Of a stretch of DNA of 64,000 nucleotides, positions 1 through 8,472 are shown one piece after another. Every line of letters begins with the position of its first letter. Position 1 is the stretch's first letter. The DNA lies in contig NZ_JAGIBG010000008.1 in the NCBI RefSeq assembly GCF_017744435.1, positions 185,528 to 249,527 on the forward strand, written 5' to 3'. This DNA is from Pseudomonas sp. GTDB taxonomy: Bacteria > Pseudomonadota > Gammaproteobacteria > Pseudomonadales > Pseudomonadaceae. Both the position numbers and the translations under genes were made by a program. The notes beneath the pieces are model-generated. The model saw only the letters and a list, made by a program, of their open reading frames with translations. It did not search any database and was not told the origin of the DNA.

Positions 1-25
1 GCCCCCAGCTACGGGGTACCGGGCG

Positions 26-1186
26 ATGAGTGAATTCAGCAGCCGCGCCTTGCTGGAGCGGCTGATCGGCTTTGCCACGGTCAGCCGCGACTCCAACCTT
101 GAGCTGATCGGTTTCATCCGCGACTACCTGGCCGGGCTTGGCGTTGAGTGCGAGCTGTTCCACAACCCGGAAGGCAGCAAGGCCAACCTGTTCGCCACCA
201 TCGGCCCCAAGGATATCGGCGGTGTGGTGCTGTCCGGGCACACCGACGTGGTGCCGGTGGACGGCCAGGCCTGGACGCTGCCGGCCTTCGCCCTGACCGA
301 GCGCGATGGGCGCCTGTATGGCCGTGGCACGGCGGACATGAAGGGCTTCATCGCCTCGGTGTTGGCTGCCGTGCCGGCATTCCTGGCGCAACCGCTGCGC
401 ATGCCGGTGCACCTGGCGTTCTCCTATGACGAGGAAGTTGGCTGCCTGGGCGTGCGCTCGATGCTGGCCGCACTGGAAAAGCGCCCGCACAAGCCGCGCC
501 TGTGCCTCATCGGTGAGCCTACCGAACTGAAGCCAGTGCTTGGTCACAAGGGCAAGCTGGCGATGCGTTGCGAAGTGCATGGCGCGGCGTGCCACTCGGC
601 GTACGCACCTTACGGGGTGAATGCCATCGAGTACGCAGCCAAGCTGATCGGCAAGCTGGGCGAGATCGGTGATGCCCTGGCATTGCCGGCCCATCACGAC
701 GAGCGCTTCGACCCGCCGTTCTCCACGGTACAGACCGGGGTCATCAAAGGGGGCAGGGCGCTGAACATCGTGCCGGAGGAATGTGCGTTCGATTTCGAGG
801 TGCGCGCGCTGCCGGGGTTCGAAGCGCAGGCGGTGGCCGACCAATTGCAGACCTACGCCGAGGCCGAGTTGCTGCCCCGCATGCGCAAGGTCAACGCCGG
901 CAGTGCCATTCGCCTGCAACCGTTGAGTGCGTATCCGGGGCTGGCTACGCCAGCCGACAGTGAGGCCGCGCGCTTGGTGGCATTGCTCAGTGGTTCGGAT
1001 GATTTCGGCACCGTGGCATTCGGCACCGAAGGCGGCCTGTTCGACCAGGCCGGTATTCCGACCGTGGTGTGCGGGCCAGGCAGCATGGACCAGGGGCACA
1101 AGCCGGACGAGTTCGTCAGCGTCGAACAGATGCAGGGTTGTGATGCGATGTTGCTGAGGTTGGTGGACTACCTCAGGCAGGTATGA
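26..1186 (+). CDS. argE: Acetylornithine deacetylase-like M20 metallopeptidase
   Basis: This is a cytoplasmic M20-family hydrolase of 386 aa, the usual ArgE length. ArgE removes the acetyl group from N2-acetylornithine to give ornithine. The metal and catalytic residues are visible: H72 and D74 in SGHTDVVPVDG, D104 in TADMKG, the EE pair at 136-137 in YDEEVG, E164 in GEPTE, and a late histidine in GSMDQGHKPDEF. It lies just before a porin and PQQ dehydrogenase on the opposite strand, not in an arginine operon. It may therefore be a second copy acting on another N-acyl amino acid. The family call is firm; the exact substrate is inferred. Confidence 0.85.
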   Translation: MSEFSSRALLERLIGFATVSRDSNLELIGFIRDYLAGLGVECELFHNPEGSKANLFATIGPKDIGGVVLSGHTDVVPVDGQAWTLPAFALTERDGRLYGRGTADMKGFIASVLAAVPAFLAQPLRMPVHLAFSYDEEVGCLGVRSMLAALEKRPHKPRLCLIGEPTELKPVLGHKGKLAMRCEVHGAACHSAYAPYGVNAIEYAAKLIGKLGEIGDALALPAHHDERFDPPFSTVQTGVIKGGRALNIVPEECAFDFEVRALPGFEAQAVADQLQTYAEAELLPRMRKVNAGSAIRLQPLSAYPGLATPADSEAARLVALLSGSDDFGTVAFGTEGGLFDQAGIPTVVCGPGSMDQGHKPDEFVSVEQMQGCDAMLLRLVDYLRQV

Positions 1187-1190
1187 AGGT

Positions 1191-1303
1191 GTCGGCTTCT
1201 TCGCGGGCATGCCCGCTCCCACAGGTACTGCACAGGGCTTGAGAGCTGTGGTGTCCCTGTGGGAGCGGGCGCGCCCGCGAATGGGCTGCGAAGCAGCCCC
1301 GGC
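1191..1303. repeat. Inverted pair of REP palindromes (REPIN-like)
   Basis: Two copies of the REP element, 1191-1226 and 1255-1303, face each other. Each has the core CGCGGGC-GCCCGC flanked by CTCCCACAGG. The second copy is followed by a further stem (GGGCTGCGAAGCAGCCC). The pair fills the gap between the convergent argE-like and porin genes. Such pairs are common in P. putida intergenic DNA and can attenuate transcripts. Confidence 0.85.
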
Positions 1304-1306
1304 GGC

Positions 1307-2575
1307 TTAGAAGGTTGCCTTCACCTGCAGGCCAAAGACCAGCGCGTTGTCGATCTCCTTCCCGGAGAACGCCCCTGGCTCGATGATGTACTGTACATCC
1401 GGGCGCAGGTTCAGCCACGGCGTGGCCTGGTAGCCATAGCTCAGTTCGATCAACTGCTCGGCATTGTCGATGTTGGGGAACTGTTGCCCGGCATTGAATG
1501 CAGTGTCTTCCAGCACATCGCGGCTACGCGGGTTCGGCACGGCGCGGCCATAGCCCAGGGCCACGGTATCGCGCGGGCGGCCTTCGAACGGCTTGTACAG
1601 CACCACACCGGCGCCGTACCACTTGGTGAACGGCGAGGCGGCCTCGCTCGCTGCCGAGTACTGGCCGAAGGCGTGCAGGCTGCGGCCCGGCGAACCGGCG
1701 TCGTTCCACACGGCCTGGTCGACCAGCAGGTAGTGGCCACCGCGACCGGACACTTCCTTGCTGCTGTCGACGCGCTTCACGTCGGAGCTGTCGTAGTAGT
1801 AACCCAGCTTGTACTCGCCCGGCAGTTCGCCCTGCAGCTTGTACACCAGTTCAACAGGCACGACGGTGCCGGTGGTGTGCTTGGGCCCCAGGTGCCAGGC
1901 GCGGCTGGAGTTGCCGTTGCTTTCCGGGTCGACGTTGAACGCCGCCACGCGCAACTGCCAGGACGGCGACAGGTCGTACTTCACGCGCACGCCGAGGTGG
2001 GCGTTGGGGTAGTTGGTCCAGCCGCTGCCGCCGGACATGTTCAGCGGGTGGCCGCAGAAGCCGGCGTTCATGAAGTTGCACAGGATGCCGCTGTCGAGGC
2101 CGCCGAGGTCGTTGCCCATGGCCATGTAGCCGAGCTTGACGTTGAGCGCCGGGGTAAACAGGGTGCGTTCGTAGCTCAGTTCGGTCAGGCGGGTATACAG
2201 GCCACCGTAGTTTTCCTGGATCGGCAGGCGGTTGCCGACCAGGTCTTCCGAAGCGCTGTTGCCGCGGCGGTCGTTGATGGTCAGCTGGACCTTGCCGCCG
2301 TTTTCCAGGCCGTACAGTTTCGACAGGTCGAACTGTGCGCCGAGCTTGATGTTCTGCGAGTAGCGCGCCGAGCGGTGCAGGCCGCCGTGGGCGTTGTAGG
2401 CGGTTTCACCGCTGTAGTCGCCGGTGATCTTGACGCCGTCTTCTTCGAGCTGGTGACGCAGGCCGCCCCAGTCACCGGTCATGGTGCTGCGGTTGAGCAG
2501 GTCGCCGTCGGCCAGGGCAGCGGTGCTGGCGAGGGCCAGAAGCAGGGTAGGGGTGATGCGGATTGCGGATGGCAT
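1307..2575 (-). CDS. OprB-family carbohydrate-selective outer-membrane porin
   Basis: The protein is 422 aa from the ATG at 2575. This start is preferred over an upstream ATG because it begins directly with a signal peptide (MPSAIRITPTLLLALASTAALA) cut before DGDLLNRS. OprB hallmarks include TGDWGGLRHQLEEDGV near the N terminus, many alternating aromatic strands and a C-terminal Phe (VFGLQVKATF) for barrel assembly. It would bring sugars or cyclitol acids across the outer membrane. It lies 111 bp downstream of the PQQ dehydrogenase on the same strand, with a REP pair between. Porin and dehydrogenase form a plausible uptake-oxidation unit. Confidence 0.9.
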   Translation of the reverse strand: MPSAIRITPTLLLALASTAALADGDLLNRSTMTGDWGGLRHQLEEDGVKITGDYSGETAYNAHGGLHRSARYSQNIKLGAQFDLSKLYGLENGGKVQLTINDRRGNSASEDLVGNRLPIQENYGGLYTRLTELSYERTLFTPALNVKLGYMAMGNDLGGLDSGILCNFMNAGFCGHPLNMSGGSGWTNYPNAHLGVRVKYDLSPSWQLRVAAFNVDPESNGNSSRAWHLGPKHTTGTVVPVELVYKLQGELPGEYKLGYYYDSSDVKRVDSSKEVSGRGGHYLLVDQAVWNDAGSPGRSLHAFGQYSAASEAASPFTKWYGAGVVLYKPFEGRPRDTVALGYGRAVPNPRSRDVLEDTAFNAGQQFPNIDNAEQLIELSYGYQATPWLNLRPDVQYIIEPGAFSGKEIDNALVFGLQVKATF

Positions 2576-2601
2576 TGCTGTGTCTCGTTTTGTTTTCGGG
2601 G

Positions 2602-2680
2602 GGCCATTCGCGAACAAGCCCGCTCACACCAGGATCAGGGGAGAGCCTGTGGGAGCGGGCTTGCCCGCGAATGCAGCGAC
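2602..2680. repeat. Inverted pair of REP palindromes
   Basis: A degenerate copy (2602-2633, CTCACACCAGG instead of CTCCCACAGG) faces a canonical copy (2646-2678). They lie between the dehydrogenase stop and the porin start, so they sit inside the likely operon. There they could set relative transcript levels. Confidence 0.8.
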
Positions 2681-2686
2681 GCGGTC

Positions 2687-5104
2687 TTACGGCAGGGCGT
2701 AAGAAATCACATAGTCGCCACGATCAGTCGACTGGCGCGCACCGCCAGCGGTGACCACCACGTACTGCTTGCCGGTCTTCGGCGAAACGTAGGTCATTGG
2801 GCCACCCTGGCTGCCTACAGGCAGGCGGGCTTTCCAGATTTCGTTACCGTTGCTGCTGTCGTAGGCGCGCAGGTAGAAGTCCTGGGTACCGGCGATGAAC
2901 ACCAGGCCGCCTTGGGTCGACAGGGTGCCGCCGAGGGTCGGCAGGCCGATCTTGATCGGCAGGTGCATGCGGATGCCCAGGGGGCCGGTGTCTTCCACGG
3001 TGCCGACCGGTACCTGCCAGGCGATCTGGCGGGTCTTCATGTCGATGGCGGTCAGGGTGCCGAATGGCGGGGCCTGGCACGGGATGCCGGCGACCGACAG
3101 GAAGCGGTTCTTGTTCACGGCGTACGGGGTGCCCTTGAGCGGTACCGCGCCCATGCCGGTGTTCAGTGCTTCACCACCGGAGGCCGCGCCACCCTTGTTC
3201 TGCGACGGGATCATCTGGATCCACAGGCCCAGGCGCATGTCGTTGACGAAGATGAAGCCATGCACCGGGTCGGTGGAGAGGCTGCCCCAGTTCATACCAC
3301 CCAGCGAACCCGGGAAGCTCAGCGACAGGTCAGTACCCGGCGCGGTGTACAGGCCGTCGTAGCGCATCTTCTTGAAGTCGATACGGCACAGCAGCTGGTC
3401 ATACGGCGTGGCACCCCACATGTCCGATTCGCTCAGGGTCTGCGCGCCGATCTGCGGCATGCCTACCGATTTGGGCTGGGTCGGGGAGTACGGTTCGTTG
3501 GGGATGTTGCTTGGCTTGACCGGCACTTCGTCGACCTGGGTCAGCGGTTTGCCGGTGGCGCGGTCGAGCACGTAGATCTGCCCGGCCTTGGTGCCGATCA
3601 CCACTGCAGGCACGGACTTGCCGTCGTCCTTGGTGAAGTCGATCAGGCTCGGCTGCATCGGCAGGTCGAAGTCCCAGAGGTCGTTATGCACGGTCTGGAA
3701 TACCCACTTCTGGTTACCGGTGGTGGCGTCCAGGGCCAGCACGGAGGCGCCGTAGGTGTGGTCCAGCTTGCTGCGTTCAACGCCATAGATGTCGGTGGAC
3801 GACGAGCCCATTGGCAGGAACACGGTGTTCATCGCCGGGTCGTAGGACATCGGTGCCCAGCTGTTCGGGGTGCTGCGCACGTAGGTGCTGTCGCCTTCCG
3901 GCGCTTTGCGGTCTTCCGGGTTGCCTGGGTCGAAGGCCCAGCGCATTTCGCCGGTGATCACGTCGAAACCACGGATCACGCCGCCTGGCATGTCGGTCTG
4001 GACGTTGTCGGCAACGCGGCCGCCGACCACCACGGTGGTGCCGGCCATCAACGGCGCGGAGGACAGCTGGTAGTAGGAGTCCGGCACGTTACCCAGGCCG
4101 GCCATCAGGTTGACCTGGCCGTTGTTGCCGAAGCCCTGGCAGAACTCGCCGTTGTCGGCGTCCACGGCGATCAGGCGACCGTCGATGGTGTTGGTCAGCA
4201 GGCGACGCTGGCAGTTGGCACCGGCCGCGACGCTGCCGCCGGTGATCGGCGAGCTGTTCGGCTGGGTCGGCTGGGCGATCGCGGCTGTAGCGTCGAAGTA
4301 GGCCATGCCACGGCAACGCTGCCAGACCTTGGACTGGGCGTTGATCTCGTTCTTCCACAGCTCTTTGCCGGTGTCGGCATCGAGGGCGATCAGGTTGTTG
4401 TGCGGGGTGCAGATGAACACCTTGTTGCCGATCTGCAGCGGGGTCAGCTGGTCTTCGGCACCGTTGCCGTCACTGATGGCGACGTCACCGGTGTGGTAGG
4501 TCCAGGCCACCTTGAGCTTGTTGACGTTGTCGCGGTTGATCTGGTCCAGCGCGGCGAAGCGGCTGCCACCTTCGGTGTTGCCGTAGTGGGCCCAGTCCTT
4601 TTGCTCCTTGCCGGTTTCGACCGGGGTCATGCCTGGGCCTTTGCCGGTGGGGGCAACGCTTGGATGGGCGACGAACATGTTGCCTGCGGCGATTACCAGC
4701 ACCACGGCCAGCACGCCGGCGATGCCGTAGGCACCACGGCCTGCGCTGGCGCCATTGGCACGGGCGAGCATCGGGTAGACCAGCGCCACCACCATGCCGA
4801 TCGCGCCGAACATGAACAGGCGCGAGAACAGTGGCCAGAACACCAGGCCAGCGTCGCTCAGCGCCCAGATTGCGGTACCGACCAGGAACGCCGCATACAG
4901 CCAGGCGCCGGCCTGCTTGCGGCGAGCGATGAGAATACCGGCGATGGCCATGGCCAGGCCGCCGATCAGGAAGTACCAGGAACCGCCCAGGCCGGCAAGC
5001 TTGACGCCGCCAGCAGCCAGGAGCAGGCCGAGCAGGGCGACGATCACGCCCAAGCCGACCAGGATGATGTTTGTGGCGCCAGAGGCGCGCGGTGTTTCGT
5101 TCAT
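2687..5104 (-). CDS. quiA: Membrane-bound PQQ-dependent dehydrogenase, quinate/shikimate (or glucose) type
   Basis: The 805-aa protein has five N-terminal membrane helices (about residues 10-150) and a PQQ beta-propeller facing the periplasm. It would oxidise its substrate and reduce ubiquinone. The catalytic Asp lies in VHNDLWDFDLP, and a Lys in GTKAGQIYVLDR matches the PQQ-contacting Lys of E. coli Gcd. The Gcd region recalled as HVTCRG, with the His that shapes glucose specificity, reads VWQRCRG here, and the C-terminal GGH motif reads GGARQSTDRG. With the ArgE-like gene and porin alongside, as I recall for the P. putida quinate dehydrogenase locus, quinate/shikimate is more likely than glucose. 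Family certain, substrate about 65%. Confidence 0.8.
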   Translation of the reverse strand: MNETPRASGATNIILVGLGVIVALLGLLLAAGGVKLAGLGGSWYFLIGGLAMAIAGILIARRKQAGAWLYAAFLVGTAIWALSDAGLVFWPLFSRLFMFGAIGMVVALVYPMLARANGASAGRGAYGIAGVLAVVLVIAAGNMFVAHPSVAPTGKGPGMTPVETGKEQKDWAHYGNTEGGSRFAALDQINRDNVNKLKVAWTYHTGDVAISDGNGAEDQLTPLQIGNKVFICTPHNNLIALDADTGKELWKNEINAQSKVWQRCRGMAYFDATAAIAQPTQPNSSPITGGSVAAGANCQRRLLTNTIDGRLIAVDADNGEFCQGFGNNGQVNLMAGLGNVPDSYYQLSSAPLMAGTTVVVGGRVADNVQTDMPGGVIRGFDVITGEMRWAFDPGNPEDRKAPEGDSTYVRSTPNSWAPMSYDPAMNTVFLPMGSSSTDIYGVERSKLDHTYGASVLALDATTGNQKWVFQTVHNDLWDFDLPMQPSLIDFTKDDGKSVPAVVIGTKAGQIYVLDRATGKPLTQVDEVPVKPSNIPNEPYSPTQPKSVGMPQIGAQTLSESDMWGATPYDQLLCRIDFKKMRYDGLYTAPGTDLSLSFPGSLGGMNWGSLSTDPVHGFIFVNDMRLGLWIQMIPSQNKGGAASGGEALNTGMGAVPLKGTPYAVNKNRFLSVAGIPCQAPPFGTLTAIDMKTRQIAWQVPVGTVEDTGPLGIRMHLPIKIGLPTLGGTLSTQGGLVFIAGTQDFYLRAYDSSNGNEIWKARLPVGSQGGPMTYVSPKTGKQYVVVTAGGARQSTDRGDYVISYALP

Positions 5105-5149
5105 GCCAGGGATCTCAGCAGGTGGAATGTGCGCAGTTTAAGCCCTTAG

Positions 5150-5165
5150 CTTGCTAATTAACAAG
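5150..5165. promoter_or_regulatory. Imperfect palindrome upstream of the PQQ dehydrogenase
   Basis: CTTGCTAATTAACAAG pairs in 14 of 16 positions. It sits about 46 bp upstream of the dehydrogenase ATG in an AT-rich stretch that stands out from the GC-rich surroundings. Position and symmetry suit an operator or a promoter element. The binding protein is unknown. Confidence 0.35.
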
Positions 5166-5385
5166 TTAGTACATAATTTTATGAGGCTGATTGTCGCAGG
5201 ATGAAACTTACCGAAATGTGGCTATAAGCCTAGATTGTGCTAGGAAATTTGCAGTAGATAAGCGGTTAAGCTCAGTTTTGATTTACCTGGCGGTATTCGA
5301 CTTTTGTCTCAGGAAGCGGGCTTGGCATTAGGACTTGCCAGCACAGCTGGCATTGTCAAGTCCAAGTGCCATGCCGGTTGCAGGC

Positions 5386-6753
5386 TCAGTCGATTGCCAG
5401 GTTGTCAATGATGATCTGATCTCCCCAGCCTCCTTGGACCCTGAGGATGCTAGGCGCATCGACCTCGACCTCCACGCGGCCGAAGCGCAGTGGGCCGGTG
5501 TCATCGTCTTCAAGCAGCCGGGTCTCATGCCCGGTGTTCAGGTCGACTACAGCGCATGTCGCATCGCATCCCCAGGAGAACGCCACCTTGCGTTTGCCGC
5601 TCGAGCCTTCGATGGCATCCACAGGGATGTCCACGGCAAGATTGACGATTAGGTAATTGCCAGCAACGAGCGGAGTGTCATGTCTGACGTTGCTGATTTC
5701 GACGTACTTAGACAGGGCGGTAGCAAAACCAAGCCCGCCAGAGACCACATCAAGAGGCTGCCCGGTTGGCAGGTCTTCGAAGTCCACGCTGTAATGGGTA
5801 ACGCCCGGGCCGATTGCCTGATCACCCTCCAGATAGCTGATCACGGTGGTTGAGTCCGGAGTGCGGGGCAGCGCCAGGCGTATCAACGGCAGTACTTGCC
5901 CGTATTGCTCGTAGTAGCGGGCCTGGTCATATCTGGCTTTGGCCCGGGACTGAAGGTTTCTGGTCGGATAGAAAAAGGAGTGGATAGGCAGCGTAGCGCC
6001 CTTGCCGGTTTCCCACGTTGAAAGCATCAATTCGTTGAACACTTCACGGGCCGAACCGGTACGGCCTTGGTGAGCATCAATCGATGCCTTGAACCAGGAC
6101 GCCGTCGGGCCTGCACCGTCTCGCACGTCCCAACCACAGATGTTTTCCATCGGGACCTGCTTATACTTGTCCAGCCAGGTTGGGGCATCGTTGATGCCGA
6201 GATTCTGACAGGTATCGGTATCGACAACACCTGTGAGCGGACCACAGCCTTGCAGCGTAGGTCGTTTCCAGGTCAGGGCATTGGTCGGGAAGCTGCAGAG
6301 AACCTTGATGTCTTTGATCTTGCCTTCAGGAATGGCCTGGTTGGGATACAGGATGAAGCCGTTCCAGTCTTCCCAGGTGGAGGTGAAAGTTTGATCACTG
6401 CGCAACCAGGAAAATGAAACCCCACCCAGCGTAATCGCACCGGGGCTGGGATCCCAGGGTAGAAAAGCCGGGTTGCTATCGGTGGCCCGCAACATGATGC
6501 CACTGCACAAGTGTGCAGGTTTGTCTGGGCCACCACACTGTGCTGGCGTGGCGTCGTACCAGTCCTTCAGCTGACGGGCTGAGGCAGGCCCTTTGGTCGC
6601 CAACTGCCCGGGTAGCTGCAATGGCTGGCCGGGCAGCTGGCTGATGCTTACTTGTGCCGGTTGGGTAGGCTTGGCGCTGCGGTCATTCCCGGGGGGCTTG
6701 GGGATGCATCCCGATGACAGGAACATAAGAGCGAGTAATGTTGCGATGCGCAT
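5386..6753 (-). CDS. Halovibrin (HvnA)-like predicted lipoprotein
   Basis: The 455-aa protein starts at the ATG at 6753, which begins a lipoprotein signal (MRIATLLALMFLSSGC). A Pro/Gln-rich linker follows. Around residues 60-200 a block reads CSGIMLRATDSNPAFLPWDPSP, GGVSFSWLRSD, NGFILYP and CGWDVRDGAGPT. I recall this pattern from halovibrin/HvnA-type secreted proteins, the original being a Vibrio fischeri NAD-glycohydrolase. The C-terminal ~150 residues (ALPRTPDSTT onward) look like a beta-rich domain I do not recognise. Flanking DNA on both sides is AT-rich, which suggests acquisition. The enzymatic role is an inference from remembered motifs. Confidence 0.55.
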   Translation of the reverse strand: MRIATLLALMFLSSGCIPKPPGNDRSAKPTQPAQVSISQLPGQPLQLPGQLATKGPASARQLKDWYDATPAQCGGPDKPAHLCSGIMLRATDSNPAFLPWDPSPGAITLGGVSFSWLRSDQTFTSTWEDWNGFILYPNQAIPEGKIKDIKVLCSFPTNALTWKRPTLQGCGPLTGVVDTDTCQNLGINDAPTWLDKYKQVPMENICGWDVRDGAGPTASWFKASIDAHQGRTGSAREVFNELMLSTWETGKGATLPIHSFFYPTRNLQSRAKARYDQARYYEQYGQVLPLIRLALPRTPDSTTVISYLEGDQAIGPGVTHYSVDFEDLPTGQPLDVVSGGLGFATALSKYVEISNVRHDTPLVAGNYLIVNLAVDIPVDAIEGSSGKRKVAFSWGCDATCAVVDLNTGHETRLLEDDDTGPLRFGRVEVEVDAPSILRVQGGWGDQIIIDNLAID

Positions 6754-6987
6754 GTACAAGGTCCCGGTTAATCCATGGCTTGTGGCTTGTGTCATGCAGT
6801 TGAATCATTGCCGACTCGAAGCCTGTTAAGGCATGCGCAATCGGCGTAGATGGACGTTTTTGCCTGTATCTAGCGACCTTTTGGCAAGCAGGCAAAGTAT
6901 TGAGGCGCGAGTCGGGACCGACAACTGGCAGAAATAGCAGGTACCTGTATGTGCTGCAGCTGGCTGGTGTGAAGAAAAACCAGCATG

Positions 6988-7341
6988 TCAGGATGTGGGC
7001 CATGGCGCATTGCGGTCGTAGAACACGGCTAGCCATATGGTCGGCTGCCCCAGGGCAGTCCATTCCACGCGATGCCGGCAATGCGCCGGAATGTCCAGAC
7101 AGTCGCCAGGCACCAACAAGCGGGTGTAGTCCTCATGCTCAAGGCGCAGCCCGGCGCTGCCGGTCAACAGCATGATCCATTCGCCTTCGGCCTGGTCGTA
7201 CCAGTAGCCCGGCGGGCTGGCCTGGCCGCAGGAAACGATGCGTTCGATGCGCAGGCCAGGGCGCTGCAGCAGTTCATCGACCCGTTCGGCACCGGCAGGG
7301 TCGCAATGGGGCAGGGCATTGAGCAGGCTGGTGAGGGTCAT
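6988..7341 (-). CDS. Small cupin-domain protein
   Basis: The 117-aa protein is a single cupin barrel. WYDQAEGEWIMLLTGSAGLRLE matches cupin motif 1, and LLVPGDCLDIPAHCRHRVEWT matches motif 2 with its histidines. The open frame extends upstream, but the ATG at 7341 fits the domain edge and leaves a 118-bp divergent gap to the LysR gene. That arrangement suggests the LysR protein controls it. The ligand or reaction cannot be told from sequence. Confidence 0.75.
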   Translation of the reverse strand: MTLTSLLNALPHCDPAGAERVDELLQRPGLRIERIVSCGQASPPGYWYDQAEGEWIMLLTGSAGLRLEHEDYTRLLVPGDCLDIPAHCRHRVEWTALGQPTIWLAVFYDRNAPWPTS

Positions 7342-7459
7342 GGGCAGTTCTCGCACGGATGGAGGTGCTTCCACTATGGACCTGATCGCTCTGTTGTGCG
7401 CTTCTTGACCCGCTTCGTGGTTTGTAGGACTGTTCCGAGATTTGAGAATCGGGGTATCC

Positions 7460-8359
7460 ATGGACAAGCTCCTGGCGATGAGGATGTTCACCACCACAGT
7501 CGACGCCCAGGGCTTTTCTGCGGCAGCGCGCAGGCTTGGCGTTGCTACCTCGTCGGTGACGCGCCTGGTCGATGGGCTGGAGTCGGAGCTCGGCACGACC
7601 TTGCTCAACCGCTCCACGCGCCAGGTCAGCCTGACCGAGGCGGGCGCACGTTACTACGCCCGGGCCAGGGAAATCTTCGACGCGTTGGACGAGGCCGACG
7701 CGAGCGTCGCCGACCGTGGCGATGAGCCGGTCGGCGTGCTGCGCCTGTGCCTGCCTGTGGAGTTCGGCCGCCGCGTGATCGCACCGCACCTTGGGCCATT
7801 CCTGGCCCGCCACCCGTCGCTGGAGCTGGACATCGACATGAGCGACCGGCTCGATGACCTGCTCGACGGCCGCTACGACCTGTCCATTCGCCTCGGCGAC
7901 CCATCACCGCACGACGAACTGGTGTGCCGGCCACTCGGCCGCTTCCAGCGCTGGCTGGTGGCAAGCCCCGATTACCTGGCCAGGCGCGACGCGCTGCTGC
8001 ATCCCGAGCAGTTGCTGCAGCACGCCTGCCTGCTTTTTCGCTACGGGCAGAAGGCGCGCGCCTGGCGCCTGCAGCGGGCCGATGAGGCACTGGAGCTGGA
8101 CGTGAGCGGGCCGTTGCGCAGCGCCAACGCCGACCTGTTGCGTGAAGCGGCACTGGCCGGCAGCGGTATTGCCTTACTGGCTGACTGGCTAGTGCGCGAG
8201 GATGTGGCGGCCGGGCGCCTGCAGCGGATATTTTCGGACTGGCAGGTGAGCCCCGGCACCACCAACGACAGCATCAATGCCTTGTATTTGCCCAACCATC
8301 GCGGCTCTCGGCGGGTCAACGCGTTCATCGGCTTTTGCGAAGGCCTGCTCAAACCCTGA
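7460..8359 (+). CDS. LysR-family transcriptional regulator
   Basis: The 299-aa protein has an N-terminal winged helix (MDKLLAMRMFTTTVDAQGFSAAARRLGVATSSVTRLVDGLE is the DNA-binding half) and a type-2 periplasmic-binding-fold effector domain from about residue 90. The ATG at 7460 is preferred over an in-frame TTG because it follows a GGGG ribosome site and matches family N termini. It is divergent from the cupin gene and upstream of an MFS gene, so either could be a target. Confidence 0.85.
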   Translation: MDKLLAMRMFTTTVDAQGFSAAARRLGVATSSVTRLVDGLESELGTTLLNRSTRQVSLTEAGARYYARAREIFDALDEADASVADRGDEPVGVLRLCLPVEFGRRVIAPHLGPFLARHPSLELDIDMSDRLDDLLDGRYDLSIRLGDPSPHDELVCRPLGRFQRWLVASPDYLARRDALLHPEQLLQHACLLFRYGQKARAWRLQRADEALELDVSGPLRSANADLLREAALAGSGIALLADWLVREDVAAGRLQRIFSDWQVSPGTTNDSINALYLPNHRGSRRVNAFIGFCEGLLKP

Positions 8360-8368
8360 TCGCTGCCG

Positions 8369-8397
8369 TTGCGCCTGGCGCAAAGCCCCGTTGCGCC
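8369..8397. promoter_or_regulatory. TTGCGCC inverted repeat plus a third half-site upstream of an MFS gene
   Basis: TTGCGCC-T-GGCGCAA (8369-8383) is a perfect inverted repeat with one central base. A third TTGCGCC follows at 8391-8397. The cluster lies just after the LysR stop and about 75-105 bp before the MFS start. It could be an operator for the exporter or part of a terminator for the LysR gene. Confidence 0.35.
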
Positions 8398-8472
8398 GGA
8401 GCCGGATTCTCTCGCTGGCAAGCGCTCGGTAAGGTGCCTGGCATATTCCAACCCGATGCCGAGGTACCTCGC

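Noticed and set aside
2687..5104. Assignment as the main glucose dehydrogenase Gcd
   Set aside because: The Gcd substrate-histidine region is not conserved and the neighbours fit the quinate locus as I recall it. Glucose remains a secondary possibility, not excluded.
1259..5149. A 1296-codon open frame on the plus strand across the porin and PQQ dehydrogenase genes
   Set aside because: It is the antisense shadow of two clear minus-strand genes in GC-rich DNA. Its translation has no family motif and starts inside a REP element.
5337..5351. GCCAGC-ACA-GCTGGC hairpin after the halovibrin-like gene as a terminator
   Set aside because: A six-bp stem without T-run is weak. It was not listed as a feature.
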